A DNA stretch of 64,000 bases from Candidatus Thiodiazotropha endoloripes (GTDB lineage: Bacteria > Pseudomonadota > Gammaproteobacteria > Chromatiales > Chromatiaceae), in the NCBI GenBank assembly GCA_001709035.1, contig LVKA01000008.1:1157008-1221007 (forward strand), given 5' to 3'. Positions 1-8,718 of the stretch are shown in pieces. Under the pieces are notes generated by a model, which saw only the letters and a program-made list of their open reading frames with translations, was not told where the DNA came from and did not search any database. Both the position numbers and the translations under genes were made by a program. Position 1 is the first letter of the stretch. The number at the start of each line of letters is the position of its first letter.

Positions 1-552
1 TTGCTGGTGGAGCCCGAGATCGCCCGTCGGGAGATCACCGAACCCAATTTCGATGAAGAGGATTTTGAGATCGGAGTGTATGCCGGGCTGATGAACATCG
101 AGGATTTCGGTACCAGCGCCGCCTATGGTTTGCGGCTCGCCTATCATGGTACGGAGTCGATCTTTCTTGAGGCGGCCATTGGCACTTCCGAAGCCAACGA
201 AACCAGTTATGAGCAATTGAGCGGCGATGTTCAGCTGCTCACCGACAGTGAGCGTCGCTTTACCTATTACAATCTCTCCGCCGGTTACAATATTCTACCC
301 GGAGAGGTATTTCTCGGCGGCAAGTATGCCTATAACAGTCAGTTCTATCTGATTGGCGGGATCGGCACGACACGCTTTGCCGGGGATGATGAATTCACTG
401 TGAATGTGGGTGCAGGCTATCGCTTGCTGATTAATGATTGGCTGACCATCCATCTCGATGCCAGGGATCACATGTTCGAATCGGATTTGCTCGGCGAGAG
501 CAAAACCACCCATAACTTCGAACTCACCGGTAGCCTGAGCTTTTTCTTTTGA
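1..552 (+). CDS. Outer-membrane beta-barrel domain protein (5' partial)
   Basis: The reading frame is open from the first base, so the N-terminus and any signal peptide lie upstream and the TTG at base 1 is not evidence of a start. The visible 183 residues alternate polar and hydrophobic residues as in membrane beta-strands. They end in an ARDH motif, a short loop and a strand closing with SLSFFF; a C-terminal aromatic residue is the usual barrel-assembly signal. The pattern fits the 'outer membrane beta-barrel domain' family first described in myxobacteria. It lies 12 bp upstream of a TlpA-type thioredoxin and is probably co-transcribed with the next three genes. The substrate is unknown. 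Confidence 0.7.
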   Translation: MLVEPEIARREITEPNFDEEDFEIGVYAGLMNIEDFGTSAAYGLRLAYHGTESIFLEAAIGTSEANETSYEQLSGDVQLLTDSERRFTYYNLSAGYNILPGEVFLGGKYAYNSQFYLIGGIGTTRFAGDDEFTVNVGAGYRLLINDWLTIHLDARDHMFESDLLGESKTTHNFELTGSLSFFF

Positions 553-564
553 GGTATAGATAAC

Positions 565-1083
565 GTGAAGATGAACTCCTTGCTGTTGAAGCGAATCTTG
601 AAATCCACCCTGCTGCTTGGTCTGCTGACCAGCTTCACGGTTTCACTCGCCGCCACGGGCGACACCACCCCGGCACCGGACTTCACCCTGAAGAGCCGTA
701 GTGGGGAGAACATCAAACTGAGTGAACTGCGGGGCAATGTGGTGATGGTCAATTTCTGGGCCTCCTGGTGCGGTCCATGCCGTCAGGAGATGCCTTTGTT
801 GCAACAGCTCTATGATCGCTACCAGGGGATGGGATTCACCCTGCTTGGGGTCAATGTGGATGAGCAGCCAGCCGCAGCACAGAAGATGCTGAAAGAGATT
901 CCGGTCGACTTCCCGATCCTCTACGACAGCAGCAACCAAGTGAGTAAACAGTATCAGGTGAAAGCGATGCCCAGCACCTTTATGGTGGACCGGGATGGCA
1001 ACATCCGGCATCTGCATCAAGGTTACAAACCTGGATACGAAGATGACTATCAGCAGCAGATCCGGGCATTGCTGAAAGAGTGA
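565..1083 (+). CDS. TlpA-family periplasmic thiol-disulfide oxidoreductase
   Basis: The protein has 172 residues, with a hydrophobic signal or anchor segment at about residues 8-30 and a thioredoxin fold carrying WCGPC (cysteines 69 and 72). The cis-proline region reads KAMPSTF, as in TlpA/ResA proteins that reduce disulfides outside the cytoplasm. The GTG start follows a GAGG Shine-Dalgarno 10 bp upstream. Its position between an outer-membrane barrel gene and DUF4266/DUF3570 genes suggests that it reduces cysteines in one of these envelope proteins, possibly the Cys-containing DUF4266 tail; this is inference. A generic cytochrome c maturation role is less likely because no ccm genes are nearby. 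Confidence 0.85.
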   Translation: MKMNSLLLKRILKSTLLLGLLTSFTVSLAATGDTTPAPDFTLKSRSGENIKLSELRGNVVMVNFWASWCGPCRQEMPLLQQLYDRYQGMGFTLLGVNVDEQPAAAQKMLKEIPVDFPILYDSSNQVSKQYQVKAMPSTFMVDRDGNIRHLHQGYKPGYEDDYQQQIRALLKE

Positions 1084-1094
1084 GGCAAGTTGTC

Positions 1095-1319
1095 ATGTTA
1101 ACCAATCATCGTCTGCTGCCGGTTTTGCTTCTGCTGGCGCTCAGCGGATGCAGTATCGAGCCTTGGGTGCAACCCTATGAACGGGCGCGCCTGGCGGATC
1201 CGATCATGAGCTTCGAGCGGGATCCGGTAGCCAACGGATTCCGTCACCATGTCTACCAGACCAGAGAGGCGGCCCGTGGCGCCGAAGGTGGTGGAGGAGG
1301 CGGCTGTGGCTGTAATTAA
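1095..1319 (+). CDS. DUF4266 small lipoprotein with Gly/Cys-rich tail
   Basis: The protein is 74 residues. The ATG at 1095 is preferred over the GTG at 1080 because a GAGG sequence precedes it and it gives a clean lipoprotein signal: a hydrophobic leucine run ending in the lipobox LSGC (cysteine 19). The mature part contains EPWVQPYERARLADP, characteristic of DUF4266, and ends in a six-glycine run followed by CGCN. DUF4266 and DUF3570 genes are repeatedly neighbours, often with an ApbE flavin transferase; none is visible here, but the upstream part of the locus is cut off. The two tail cysteines are plausible thioredoxin substrates or metal ligands (inference). Confidence 0.75.
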   Translation: MLTNHRLLPVLLLLALSGCSIEPWVQPYERARLADPIMSFERDPVANGFRHHVYQTREAARGAEGGGGGGCGCN

Positions 1320-2490
1320 GCCTCGTGCGCTGACACAAAGGATCGCTTCGCTGCTCTCTTCCGGTCGTCTCTGGCTGCTGCTGATGCTGGTGTCTCTGCC
1401 CGGATTCAGTCTGTTTGCCACGGTCCTGCCGGAGGATCGGGCCGACGTCATGTACCACCGTTACGATGGAGGCGGTGTCGAGGTGGATGGTCCCTCGATC
1501 CTGGTGCGTAAATCGGTGATGGATACGGTTTCATTGAGCGCCAACTACTATGTGGACTCGATCTCCAGTGCCTCTGTGGATGTGGTCTCCACCGCTTCGC
1601 CTTACACCGAAGAGCGCACCGAGAGCAGCCTCTCACTGGACTATCTGCACAACAAAACCCTGATGAGTCTGGCGTTGACCAAAAGTGACGAGAGCGACTA
1701 TCTCTCCGAGACCGGCAGCGTCAGCATCAGCCATGACATGTTCGGCGATCTGACCACTGTCTCCCTGGGCTACTCGGTTGGCAATGACGATATCAGTCGT
1801 AATGGGGATGCGGATTTCGGTGATCAGGTGAAACGCCAGAACTACCGGGTAAGCCTGAGTCAGATCTTGACCAAGAACACGATTCTGGGGGTTGGTTGGG
1901 AGACCATCACCGATGAGGGTTTTCTCAACAACCCCTATCGCTCCTATCGTTATCTGGATCCCCTGGCCGGGAATGGCTTCAGCTATCTGCCGGAGGTCTA
2001 TCCACGTACCAGAACCAGCAACGCGCTGGCATTCAGGTTGAAATACTACCTGCCGTATCGGGCGGCTCTGAGCAGTGAGTATCGCTACTTCAACGATACC
2101 TGGGGTATTGACGCCAACAATTTCGAGCTGGCCTATACCCACCCATTCAGGGAGAAGTGGATCTTCGATATTCGCTACCGCTACTACACACAGGATGGGG
2201 CCGATTTCTACAGTGATCTGTTCTCCCGGCGCGCCCCCCAGACCTACCTGGCGCGGGATAAAGAGTTGAGCAGTTTTCAGAGCCATACCCTGGGGCTGGC
2301 GATGAGCTATGAGATCAAACCGGGCTTCCTGCAGTTCGTCGATCGCGGCACACTCAATCTGGCCTATGACTACATCCGCTTCAACTACGACGATTTCCGC
2401 GACCTGACCCGGGGTGGGGTAGTCGGCGAAGAGCCCTTCTACTCCTTCTCCGCCAATGTGATCAAGGCTTATGTCTCGATCTGGTACTGA
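1306..2490 (+). CDS. DUF3570 outer-membrane beta-barrel protein
   Basis: The protein is about 394 residues and of the DUF3570 type. It has an N-terminal hydrophobic signal (about residues 20-38), then a MYHRYDGGGVEVDGPS region and many amphipathic strands, ending in SIWY with the C-terminal aromatic typical of barrels. The chosen start is GTG 1306, because an excellent GGAGGAGG lies at 1293-1300. An ATG at 1249 is also in frame but has no such site and would overlap the upstream gene by 71 bp. The start overlaps the DUF4266 gene by 14 bp, so translation is probably coupled. The family has no settled function; association with extracytoplasmic flavin and electron-transfer loci is known for relatives. 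Confidence 0.75.
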   Translation: MAVIKPRALTQRIASLLSSGRLWLLLMLVSLPGFSLFATVLPEDRADVMYHRYDGGGVEVDGPSILVRKSVMDTVSLSANYYVDSISSASVDVVSTASPYTEERTESSLSLDYLHNKTLMSLALTKSDESDYLSETGSVSISHDMFGDLTTVSLGYSVGNDDISRNGDADFGDQVKRQNYRVSLSQILTKNTILGVGWETITDEGFLNNPYRSYRYLDPLAGNGFSYLPEVYPRTRTSNALAFRLKYYLPYRAALSSEYRYFNDTWGIDANNFELAYTHPFREKWIFDIRYRYYTQDGADFYSDLFSRRAPQTYLARDKELSSFQSHTLGLAMSYEIKPGFLQFVDRGTLNLAYDYIRFNYDDFRDLTRGGVVGEEPFYSFSANVIKAYVSIWY

Positions 2491-3032
2491 TACCTGAATC
2501 AATTGGGTGCGGCTCTGCCGCACTTCCAGTCCGGCTTCAGCCACGATCGTTTAAAGGGATTGGCCTACAGTTTGTCAGAGAATAAACCGCAAATGAACGC
2601 GAATCACCGTAAAATGTCGCGAATAGTCGTAGGGTGGGGCCCTGCCCCACCATGAGAGGCAAAAGAACCGCAAGTTTTTTCCGGTTTTAACCATTTCGGT
2701 GGGGCTGGGCCCCACCCTACGATTGGGGGAGAGGGCTTTTGATACTGATATCAAGGATGATTGTGAGTAAACGGACCGCAATGATTTGATCCAGGTTTAA
2801 CACTGTTATATTCAGCTTACCGGTCTCTGTCGGTTCAATGTAAACACCTCATCATCTGATTCATCAACTTCCCCGCAAGATGAGAGTAGGATCTGAAAAC
2901 GGTAATCAAAACCCTGCAACCCCTGATTCTTGCACGCTTCTGTGTCATAATCGGCGGCTGAATTTTTCTGCCCGGTGCAGCCACAACTGAGCTGGGCTGA
3001 CTTTTTATATCCCCATTGAGAGGTTGATAGCG
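2491..3032 (+). other. Intergenic region upstream of yajC
   Basis: No gene is supported here. It contains the inverted-repeat element listed separately, flanked by short CGCAAATGAACGCGAATCAC-type sequence, and the yajC leader. A GAG/AGG Shine-Dalgarno lies just before the ATG at 3033. I see no convincing complete promoter. Confidence 0.5.
2628..2721. repeat. Inverted-repeat (REP/MITE-like) element
   Basis: Two 24-bp arms at 2628-2651 and 2698-2721 are reverse complements except for one position. Each arm contains its own GTGGGGC...GCCCCAC half-palindrome, and the 46 bp between them is AT-rich. No open reading frame is disrupted. It is likely a dispersed repeat of the genome, but copy number cannot be judged from this window. 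Confidence 0.6.
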
Positions 3033-3365
3033 ATGAGTTTCTTTATTTCCGATGCCATGGCGGAAGCGGCACCCGCCGCCGGTCAGGCTGATGCGATTAC
3101 CGGTTTACTGCCATTGGTGATCTTTGGCGCGGTGCTCTATTTCCTGATGATTCGTCCCCAAATCAAACGTCAAAAAGAGCACAAAAAGCTGGTTGAAAGT
3201 CTGTCGAAAGGGGATGAAGTGGTAACCGCTGGCGGCGTAGCCGGAAAGATTTCCGATCTGGGTGAGAACTTTATCCTGGTCGAAATCTCTGAAGGCACTG
3301 AGGTCAAGGTCCGCCGCTCGGCTGTGGAGACCGTAATGCCCAAGGGGTCACTGAAAGAGCTCTAG
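3033..3365 (+). CDS. yajC: Preprotein translocase accessory subunit YajC
   Basis: YajC is a small inner-membrane subunit of the SecDF-YajC complex that helps SecYEG-driven export. The protein is 110 residues: a short periplasmic N-terminus, one membrane helix (about residues 22-42, LPLVIFGAVLYFLMIRPQ) and the conserved cytoplasmic RPQ.KRQKEH and GDEVVTAGG motifs. The ATG at 3033 follows a GAGAGG site; a TTG three codons upstream is less likely. It is followed by secD and secF in the usual order. The tgt and queA genes that often precede it are absent here. Confidence 0.96.
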   Translation: MSFFISDAMAEAAPAAGQADAITGLLPLVIFGAVLYFLMIRPQIKRQKEHKKLVESLSKGDEVVTAGGVAGKISDLGENFILVEISEGTEVKVRRSAVETVMPKGSLKEL

Positions 3366-3440
3366 TCCTCCTCAGGCAAGCGGGGGCAGCCTCTGCGGGT
3401 TGCCCATTTATTGATGGTTAAACTGAATTAGAAAAACACA

Positions 3441-5294
3441 ATGAACCAATATCCAATTTGGAAGAATCTGATGGTTCTGGTGGTGGTCCTGCTGGGTGCG
3501 CTGTATGCGCTGCCCAACCTGTTCGGTCAGGATCCCTCCATGGAGATCTCGGCAACCCGTGATGCGGTGGTGGACCAAACCACCCAGAGTCGGATCGAAC
3601 AGGCACTGGAGAAGTTGGGCATCAGTGCTAAAGGGATGGAGATGCAGCAGCAGAAACTGCTGGTGCGTTTCAACTCCTCGGAAGATCAGCTGAAAGCGAT
3701 GGATCACATCGCCGCAGCTCTGGGTGAAGATTATACTGCAGCGCTGACACTGGCCCCCGATCTGCCCGATTGGCTGATCGGTCTGGGTGCGGAACCCATG
3801 TATCTGGGTCTCGACCTGCGGGGAGGCATCCACGTGCTGATCGATGTGGATATGGAGTCCGCCATCACCCAGGCGGCAGAGCGTTACAGCAGCGATATCC
3901 GCACCCTGCTGAGGGAAGAGAAGCTGCGCTATGTCCGCATCAGCCGTGAAGATGAACGGGTTGTGGTGAAATTCAATACCGCTGAAAAGCGGGATCAGGC
4001 GATCGAACTGATCGGTAACGAATTCCGCAATCTGAATGTCAAGGATGTCGACCAGGAGGAGGCCTTCCTGGTGGAGGTCAGCCTCTCCCCGGCTGAGAAG
4101 CAGGAAGTTCAGCGATTTGCCCTGCAGCAGAACATCACCACCCTGCGTAATCGTGTCAATGCCCTGGGTATCTCAGAGCCTTCCATCCAGCAGCAGGGGG
4201 TACGACGTATCGTTGTCCAGCTCCCCGGTGCCCAGGATCCCGGCAAGGTGAAGGAGATCCTCGGTGCCACCGCCACCCTGGAGTATCGTCTGGCGGATAC
4301 CGAACACAGTGTCGAGGATGCGGTCAACGGGCGTGTACCGCCAGGCGCCAGCCTCTACTACGAGCGTGATGGCCGGCCGGTATTACTGAAAAAACGGGTG
4401 ATCGTCACCGGTAACCAGATCGTTGACGCCTCCTCAGGCCTGGACCAGCAGAGCGGCTCACCCGCCGTGTTTGTCAGTCTGGATGGGGTGGGCGCCAAGC
4501 GCATGCGGCGCATGACCAATGAAAATGTCGGCCGGCCGATGGCGGTGGTGTTCATCGAGAACCGTACCACCACCCGTATGGTCGACGGCAAGGCGGTAAA
4601 GGTGAAACGCAAGGTGGAGGAGGTCATCTCCATTGCCACCATTCGTGAGCCCTTTGGCCGCCGCTTCCAGACCACCGGACTCGACACCACGGAAGAGGCC
4701 CGGGATCTGGCCCTGTTGCTGCGCGCCGGTGCCCTGGCTGCACCGATCGAAATCGTCGAGGAGCGGACCATCGGACCCAGCCTGGGACAGGACAGTATCG
4801 ATCAGGGCTTCGCCTCTGTGATGATCGGCCTGGCATTGGTGATGGTCTTCATGGCGGTCTACTACCGGGTCTTCGGACTGGTGGCGGATATGGCCCTGGT
4901 GATGAATCTGGTGTTGATCGTGGCCATTCTGTCGCTGTTGCAGGCCACGCTGACGCTGCCGGGTATTGCCGGTATCGTGCTCACCGTCGGTATGGCGGTG
5001 GATGCCAACGTGCTGATCTTCCAGCGTATCCGTGAGGAGATCGCCAACGGCAATTCACCCCAGGCGAGTATTCAGGCCGGTTATGAGAAGGCGTTTTCAA
5101 CCATCATCGATGCCAACATCACCACCCTGATCGCGGCGGTGGTGCTATTCAGTTTCGGTACCGGTCCGATCAAAGGCTTCGCCGTAACCCTGGCGATCGG
5201 TATTTTAACCTCCATGTTTACCGCCATTATCGGCACCCGTGCCGTGATCAACTGGATCTACGGTCGTAAGCGCGTGCAATCCCTGGCGATTTGA
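3441..5294 (+). CDS. secD: Protein translocase subunit SecD
   Basis: SecD is the larger partner of SecF, a proton-driven membrane protein that pulls exported proteins through SecYEG from the periplasmic side. At 617 residues it matches the E. coli length (615). It has an N-terminal helix (about 8-27), the large periplasmic P1 domain including LGLDLRGGIHVLIDVD, and a C-terminal bundle with the VGMAVDANVLIFQRIREE signature. The signature carries the aspartate and arginine implicated in proton coupling. It lies 75 bp after yajC and 13 bp before secF. Nothing is unusual. Confidence 0.98.
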   Translation: MNQYPIWKNLMVLVVVLLGALYALPNLFGQDPSMEISATRDAVVDQTTQSRIEQALEKLGISAKGMEMQQQKLLVRFNSSEDQLKAMDHIAAALGEDYTAALTLAPDLPDWLIGLGAEPMYLGLDLRGGIHVLIDVDMESAITQAAERYSSDIRTLLREEKLRYVRISREDERVVVKFNTAEKRDQAIELIGNEFRNLNVKDVDQEEAFLVEVSLSPAEKQEVQRFALQQNITTLRNRVNALGISEPSIQQQGVRRIVVQLPGAQDPGKVKEILGATATLEYRLADTEHSVEDAVNGRVPPGASLYYERDGRPVLLKKRVIVTGNQIVDASSGLDQQSGSPAVFVSLDGVGAKRMRRMTNENVGRPMAVVFIENRTTTRMVDGKAVKVKRKVEEVISIATIREPFGRRFQTTGLDTTEEARDLALLLRAGALAAPIEIVEERTIGPSLGQDSIDQGFASVMIGLALVMVFMAVYYRVFGLVADMALVMNLVLIVAILSLLQATLTLPGIAGIVLTVGMAVDANVLIFQRIREEIANGNSPQASIQAGYEKAFSTIIDANITTLIAAVVLFSFGTGPIKGFAVTLAIGILTSMFTAIIGTRAVINWIYGRKRVQSLAI

Positions 5295-5307
5295 AGAGGC
5301 TAAACAG

Positions 5308-6243
5308 ATGCAGATATTGAAAAAAGGCACTTATCTCGATTTGATGGGGAAACGCAAGCTGGCGATCTATTTCTCCTCTGTGCTGCTGCTGATCGCACTG
5401 GGTGCGATTATCGCGCGGGGGCTCAACCTGGGCATCGATTTCACCGGTGGTACCCTGGTCGAGGTGAAATACCCTGAAGCGATTGAGCTTGCGGTTGTTC
5501 GCGAGGCTTTGAATCAGAATGGTTTCTCGGAAGCGGTGGTGCAGCACTTCGGCACTCCTCAGGAGGTGTTGGTCAGACTGGCTCCCCAGGAAGGGATGGA
5601 GAGTGCTGAGCTGAGTGATCGCGCCTTCCGCGCCATGCAGGGTATTACCTCTGACGCTGAACTGCGACGGGTGGAGTTTGTCGGTCCCCAGGTGGGTGAA
5701 GAGCTTACCGAGCAGGGTGGCCTGGCCATGCTCTACGCCCTGATCGGCATTCTGATCTACGTCGGTTTGCGGTTTGAGTACCGCTTTGCGGTCGGTTCGG
5801 TGATCGCCCTGGTACATGACGTATTGATCACAGTCGGCTTCTTCGCCCTGTTTCATGTGGAGTTCGATCTGCCGGTCCTGGCTGCGGTCCTGGCGGTGAT
5901 CGGTTACTCACTCAACGACACCATCGTGGTGTTTGACCGCATCCGTGAGAATTTTCGCAAGATGCGTAAAGGTGAGACGGTCGAGATCATCAACACCTCG
6001 GTCAATCAGACCCTCTCCAGAACATTGATCACATCCGGTACCACCTTGCTGGTGTTGGTCGCTCTGTTCCTGTTCGGTGGTGAGATCATTCACGGTTTCG
6101 CTCTGGCCTTGATCGTGGGTGTGGTGGTCGGTACCTATTCTTCCATCTATGTGGCCAGTAGCTCAGTGATATCCATGGGCGTCAGCCGAGCTGATCTGAT
6201 GCCGGTGAAAAAGGATGATGAGGTAGTGGATGAGACGCCCTGA
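5308..6243 (+). CDS. secF: Protein translocase subunit SecF
   Basis: SecF partners SecD in the inner membrane. The protein is 311 residues: helix 1 near residues 18-37, then GIDFTGGTLVEV of the small periplasmic domain, then five C-terminal helices including GYSLNDTIVVFDRIREN, the SecF counterpart of the SecD proton-path motif. It starts 13 bp after secD and ends the yajC-secD-secF operon. The C-terminus is short and acidic. The length is close to the family norm (about 320). Confidence 0.97.
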   Translation: MQILKKGTYLDLMGKRKLAIYFSSVLLLIALGAIIARGLNLGIDFTGGTLVEVKYPEAIELAVVREALNQNGFSEAVVQHFGTPQEVLVRLAPQEGMESAELSDRAFRAMQGITSDAELRRVEFVGPQVGEELTEQGGLAMLYALIGILIYVGLRFEYRFAVGSVIALVHDVLITVGFFALFHVEFDLPVLAAVLAVIGYSLNDTIVVFDRIRENFRKMRKGETVEIINTSVNQTLSRTLITSGTTLLVLVALFLFGGEIIHGFALALIVGVVVGTYSSIYVASSSVISMGVSRADLMPVKKDDEVVDETP

Positions 6244-6300
6244 GGGGGCGTAACAGGGAGAGTATCCCACAAGCCGATGCAGACAGATCGGTTCTTATTG

Positions 6301-6350
6301 CTGGTTGAAGTTGATCGCGGGCCCATACATGATGGGCCTGCAATAACCAG
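6301..6350. terminator. Hairpin between convergent secF and the small minus-strand gene
   Basis: Arms 6317-6326 and 6332-6341 pair over 10 bp with one mismatch around a 5-nt loop. An outer CTGGTT (6301-6306) / AACCAG (6345-6350) pair extends the structure. There is no U-run on either side, so intrinsic termination is uncertain; it may protect the secF mRNA end. Confidence 0.4.
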
Positions 6351-6369
6351 TCAGAGGTGTGAATCGCTG

Positions 6370-6573
6370 TTACTTCAGCTGCGATTTTTTACCGCTTCGA
6401 ATAGCCTCCGTATTCTCGTCCTGTGAGGTCATTAAGATCTCGGCGGATGATGTTTCCAGGCACTCTTTCCCTAACTGCATTGAGACATCCATCAGTCCAC
6501 TCATCACATCACGCATGACCAGCTCAAGCGCTCGGTCACTCAGAGTTTTCTTCTTTTTAAGGTCTTCTAGCAT
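6370..6573 (-). CDS. Small hypothetical protein
   Basis: The predicted product is 67 residues from ATG 6573; a TTG two codons upstream is possible. The sequence is charged and mostly helical, beginning MLEDLKKKKTLSDRALELVM and then a GLMDVSMQLGKECLE stretch. Codon choice resembles neighbouring genes. There is no signal peptide, membrane segment or recognised domain, and the Shine-Dalgarno is weak. It is convergent with secF and 123 bp downstream of suhB on the same strand. I do not recognise the family. Confidence 0.5.
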   Translation of the reverse strand: MLEDLKKKKTLSDRALELVMRDVMSGLMDVSMQLGKECLETSSAEILMTSQDENTEAIRSGKKSQLK

Positions 6574-6695
6574 CTGCAATTGCCCATCTGGGTGAGAGAT
6601 TATCTACACTCCAACTAACGGTTATTTGGGGCAATTCTTGAGCGGCAGATAGACTGCTACCTGCAATCTGTGAACCGGGTTCTTACGCCTGGGAA

Positions 6696-7493
6696 TTAAG
6701 CGGTGAGTTTGTCATTCAGATGGGGGCGGATGCGTCTCAGCATGGCGTTGTGGACCTTCACATTACCGGCAATCACATTCCCGGTCTCCAGGAAGCGCTC
6801 TCCACCACCAATATCGGTGACCAGGCCACCGGCTTCCCTGACCAGTACTGCACCGGCGGCAAAGTCCCATTCACTGAGACCAAGTTCCCAGAAACCATCA
6901 GTCCGGCCGGCGGCCAGATAGGCGAAATCGAGGGCGGCTGAGCCGGGACGACGGATGCCGGCGCTGTCTTTGATCAGATCGCGCAGCATACCCATGTAGT
7001 TCTCTTCGAATCGGAAGTCCCGATAGGGGAGTCCGGTGCCCAGCAGGGCGCCATCCAGACTCTTGCGTTTGGAGACCCTGATTTTATGATCGTTGAGCAG
7101 AGCCCCTTCACCACGACTGGCGGTGAACATCTCTTCGCTGATCGGATCGTAGACCACGCCGAGTTCCAGGCGGCCTTTGACCTTCAGTGCAATGGAGATG
7201 GCAAACTGGGGGAAGCCGTGCAAAAAATTGGTGGTGCCGTCGAGGGGATCGATGATCCACTGATAGTCGTCGCCGGCCTGCAGGCCACTCTCTTCAGCGA
7301 GAATGCCATGGCTGGGAAACTTCTCCCGCAACACATGGATGATCGCGGCTTCCGCATTGCGGTCCACTTCAGTGACGAAGTCGTTACTACCTTTGTCGGC
7401 GATGGTCAGTCGGTCGATCCGATTGAAGTTACGGGTGATCACCTTACTGGCCTCGCGGGCAGCACGTACAGCTATATTTACCATGGGATTCAT
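6696..7493 (-). CDS. suhB: Inositol-1-monophosphatase family protein SuhB
   Basis: This is a Mg-dependent phosphatase; in E. coli SuhB also acts with NusA/NusG in rRNA transcription antitermination complexes. It has 265 residues (E. coli 267). The start is ATG 7493, giving MNPMVNIAVRAAREA, the canonical SuhB N-terminus; longer upstream open frame is not coding. Metal-binding motifs are GILAEESG and DPLDGTTNFLHG, with the late WDFAAGAVLVREAGG motif also present. It is divergent from trmJ, as in E. coli. Confidence 0.96.
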   Translation of the reverse strand: MNPMVNIAVRAAREASKVITRNFNRIDRLTIADKGSNDFVTEVDRNAEAAIIHVLREKFPSHGILAEESGLQAGDDYQWIIDPLDGTTNFLHGFPQFAISIALKVKGRLELGVVYDPISEEMFTASRGEGALLNDHKIRVSKRKSLDGALLGTGLPYRDFRFEENYMGMLRDLIKDSAGIRRPGSAALDFAYLAAGRTDGFWELGLSEWDFAAGAVLVREAGGLVTDIGGGERFLETGNVIAGNVKVHNAMLRRIRPHLNDKLTA

Positions 7494-7750
7494 GGGCGGC
7501 GAGGATACAGCATGTGGCTGGCGGGATAAACACTTTCTTCCGGATCCCAATCGTCCGGCGGTGAAATCTCTCATTTTCAGGGCTTCTGGTCTGCCCTTAC
7601 TACCCAATGTGGCTCCTGACCCGTCGAAACCCAATTTCTGCTGGCACGCCTTGCGGTCAGCCCCCAAAAAGAGCTGCTGTTTGGCAGAGACTCCATGATG
7701 GCATAGAGCAGCTACAATCGAATCATCGATTCAGGTACTCTTACCCGGTT

Positions 7751-8476
7751 ATGCTGAACAATATCCGAATCGTGCTGGTCGATACCAGCCACCCGGGCAA
7801 TATCGGTGCGGTTGCCAGGGCGATGAAAAACATGTGCCTCTCCCAACTCTATCTGGTCAATCCGCTGCAGTTTCCTGATGCGGAAGCCACTTCCCGCGCT
7901 TCCGGAGCCGATGACCTGCTGGATCGGGCCAAGGTGGTGGAGACGCTGGATCAGGCACTCGATGGCTGCCGTCTGGCGGTTGGCACCAGTGCCCGGGCCC
8001 GAACCGTCAACTGGCCCGTCACATCCCCCAGAGAGTCGGCGCAAAAACTGGTGGCTGAGGCGGCACTGGGGGATGTGGCCTTGGTATTCGGCCGGGAGCG
8101 CTCCGGCCTCACCAACAGCGAACTGGATCGCTGTACTTTTCTGGTACACATTCCCACCAACCAGGAGTACAGCTCTCTCAATCTCGGTATGGCGGTTCAG
8201 GTGTTGAGCTACGAGGTCTATCTGGCGCACTTGCAGAAAACCCCTGCCGAGGCAGAGCCAGCCAGGGATCTGGCCACCGCGGATATGCTGCGGAGCTTCC
8301 ATAGTCACCTGGAGCAGGCACTGGATGATATCGGTTTTACCGATACCCGGCAGTCGGAAAAACTGCTCAGACGACTGCGCAGTATGTTTCAACGGGCGCG
8401 GCTCGACAAAGACGAGGTCAACATCCTGCGGGGTATTTTCAGTGCGATGCAGGGGCGTAAATCGATGCGCCGCTAA
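7751..8476 (+). CDS. trmJ: tRNA (cytidine/uridine-2'-O-)-methyltransferase TrmJ
   Basis: TrmJ is a SPOUT-class methyltransferase that 2'-O-methylates position 32 of tRNAs using S-adenosylmethionine. The protein is 241 residues from ATG 7751 (E. coli 246). It begins MLNNIRIVLVDTSHPGNIGA, with the knot motifs RAMKNMCLSQLYLVNP, VFGRERSGLTN and SSLNLGMAVQVLSYE clearly present. Upstream in-frame sequence lacks family similarity. Its place between suhB and the cysE/isc genes is a standard gammaproteobacterial arrangement. Confidence 0.95.
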   Translation: MLNNIRIVLVDTSHPGNIGAVARAMKNMCLSQLYLVNPLQFPDAEATSRASGADDLLDRAKVVETLDQALDGCRLAVGTSARARTVNWPVTSPRESAQKLVAEAALGDVALVFGRERSGLTNSELDRCTFLVHIPTNQEYSSLNLGMAVQVLSYEVYLAHLQKTPAEAEPARDLATADMLRSFHSHLEQALDDIGFTDTRQSEKLLRRLRSMFQRARLDKDEVNILRGIFSAMQGRKSMRR

Positions 8477-8718
8477 ACGGCTCGGTAATCGCACCTTTTC
8501 GCTCTTTGGGGTCAAGTTAATATATCTTATAAAAACAAACAGTTAGTTTGTTATCTCATGTCTGGCATGGAACTGGATTGATCAATACCCTAGTATTTTG
8601 TGCGGGATTGTGGATAATCTGCTCCCCTCATGCCACCATTATGCTTATGGAACCTCTGTTTCATACCGAATCCGGCCTGTTCTAAAGACAGCCCGATTGC
8701 ACTTTCTGGACGCATAGA

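Noticed and set aside
1249..1305. ATG 1249 as start of the DUF3570 gene
   Set aside because: It has no ribosome site and gives a long overlap with the DUF4266 gene; GTG 1306 with GGAGGAGG is better.
7494..7667. N-terminal extension of SuhB
   Set aside because: The added residues have no family match; the canonical MNPMVNIAVRAAR start is at 7493.
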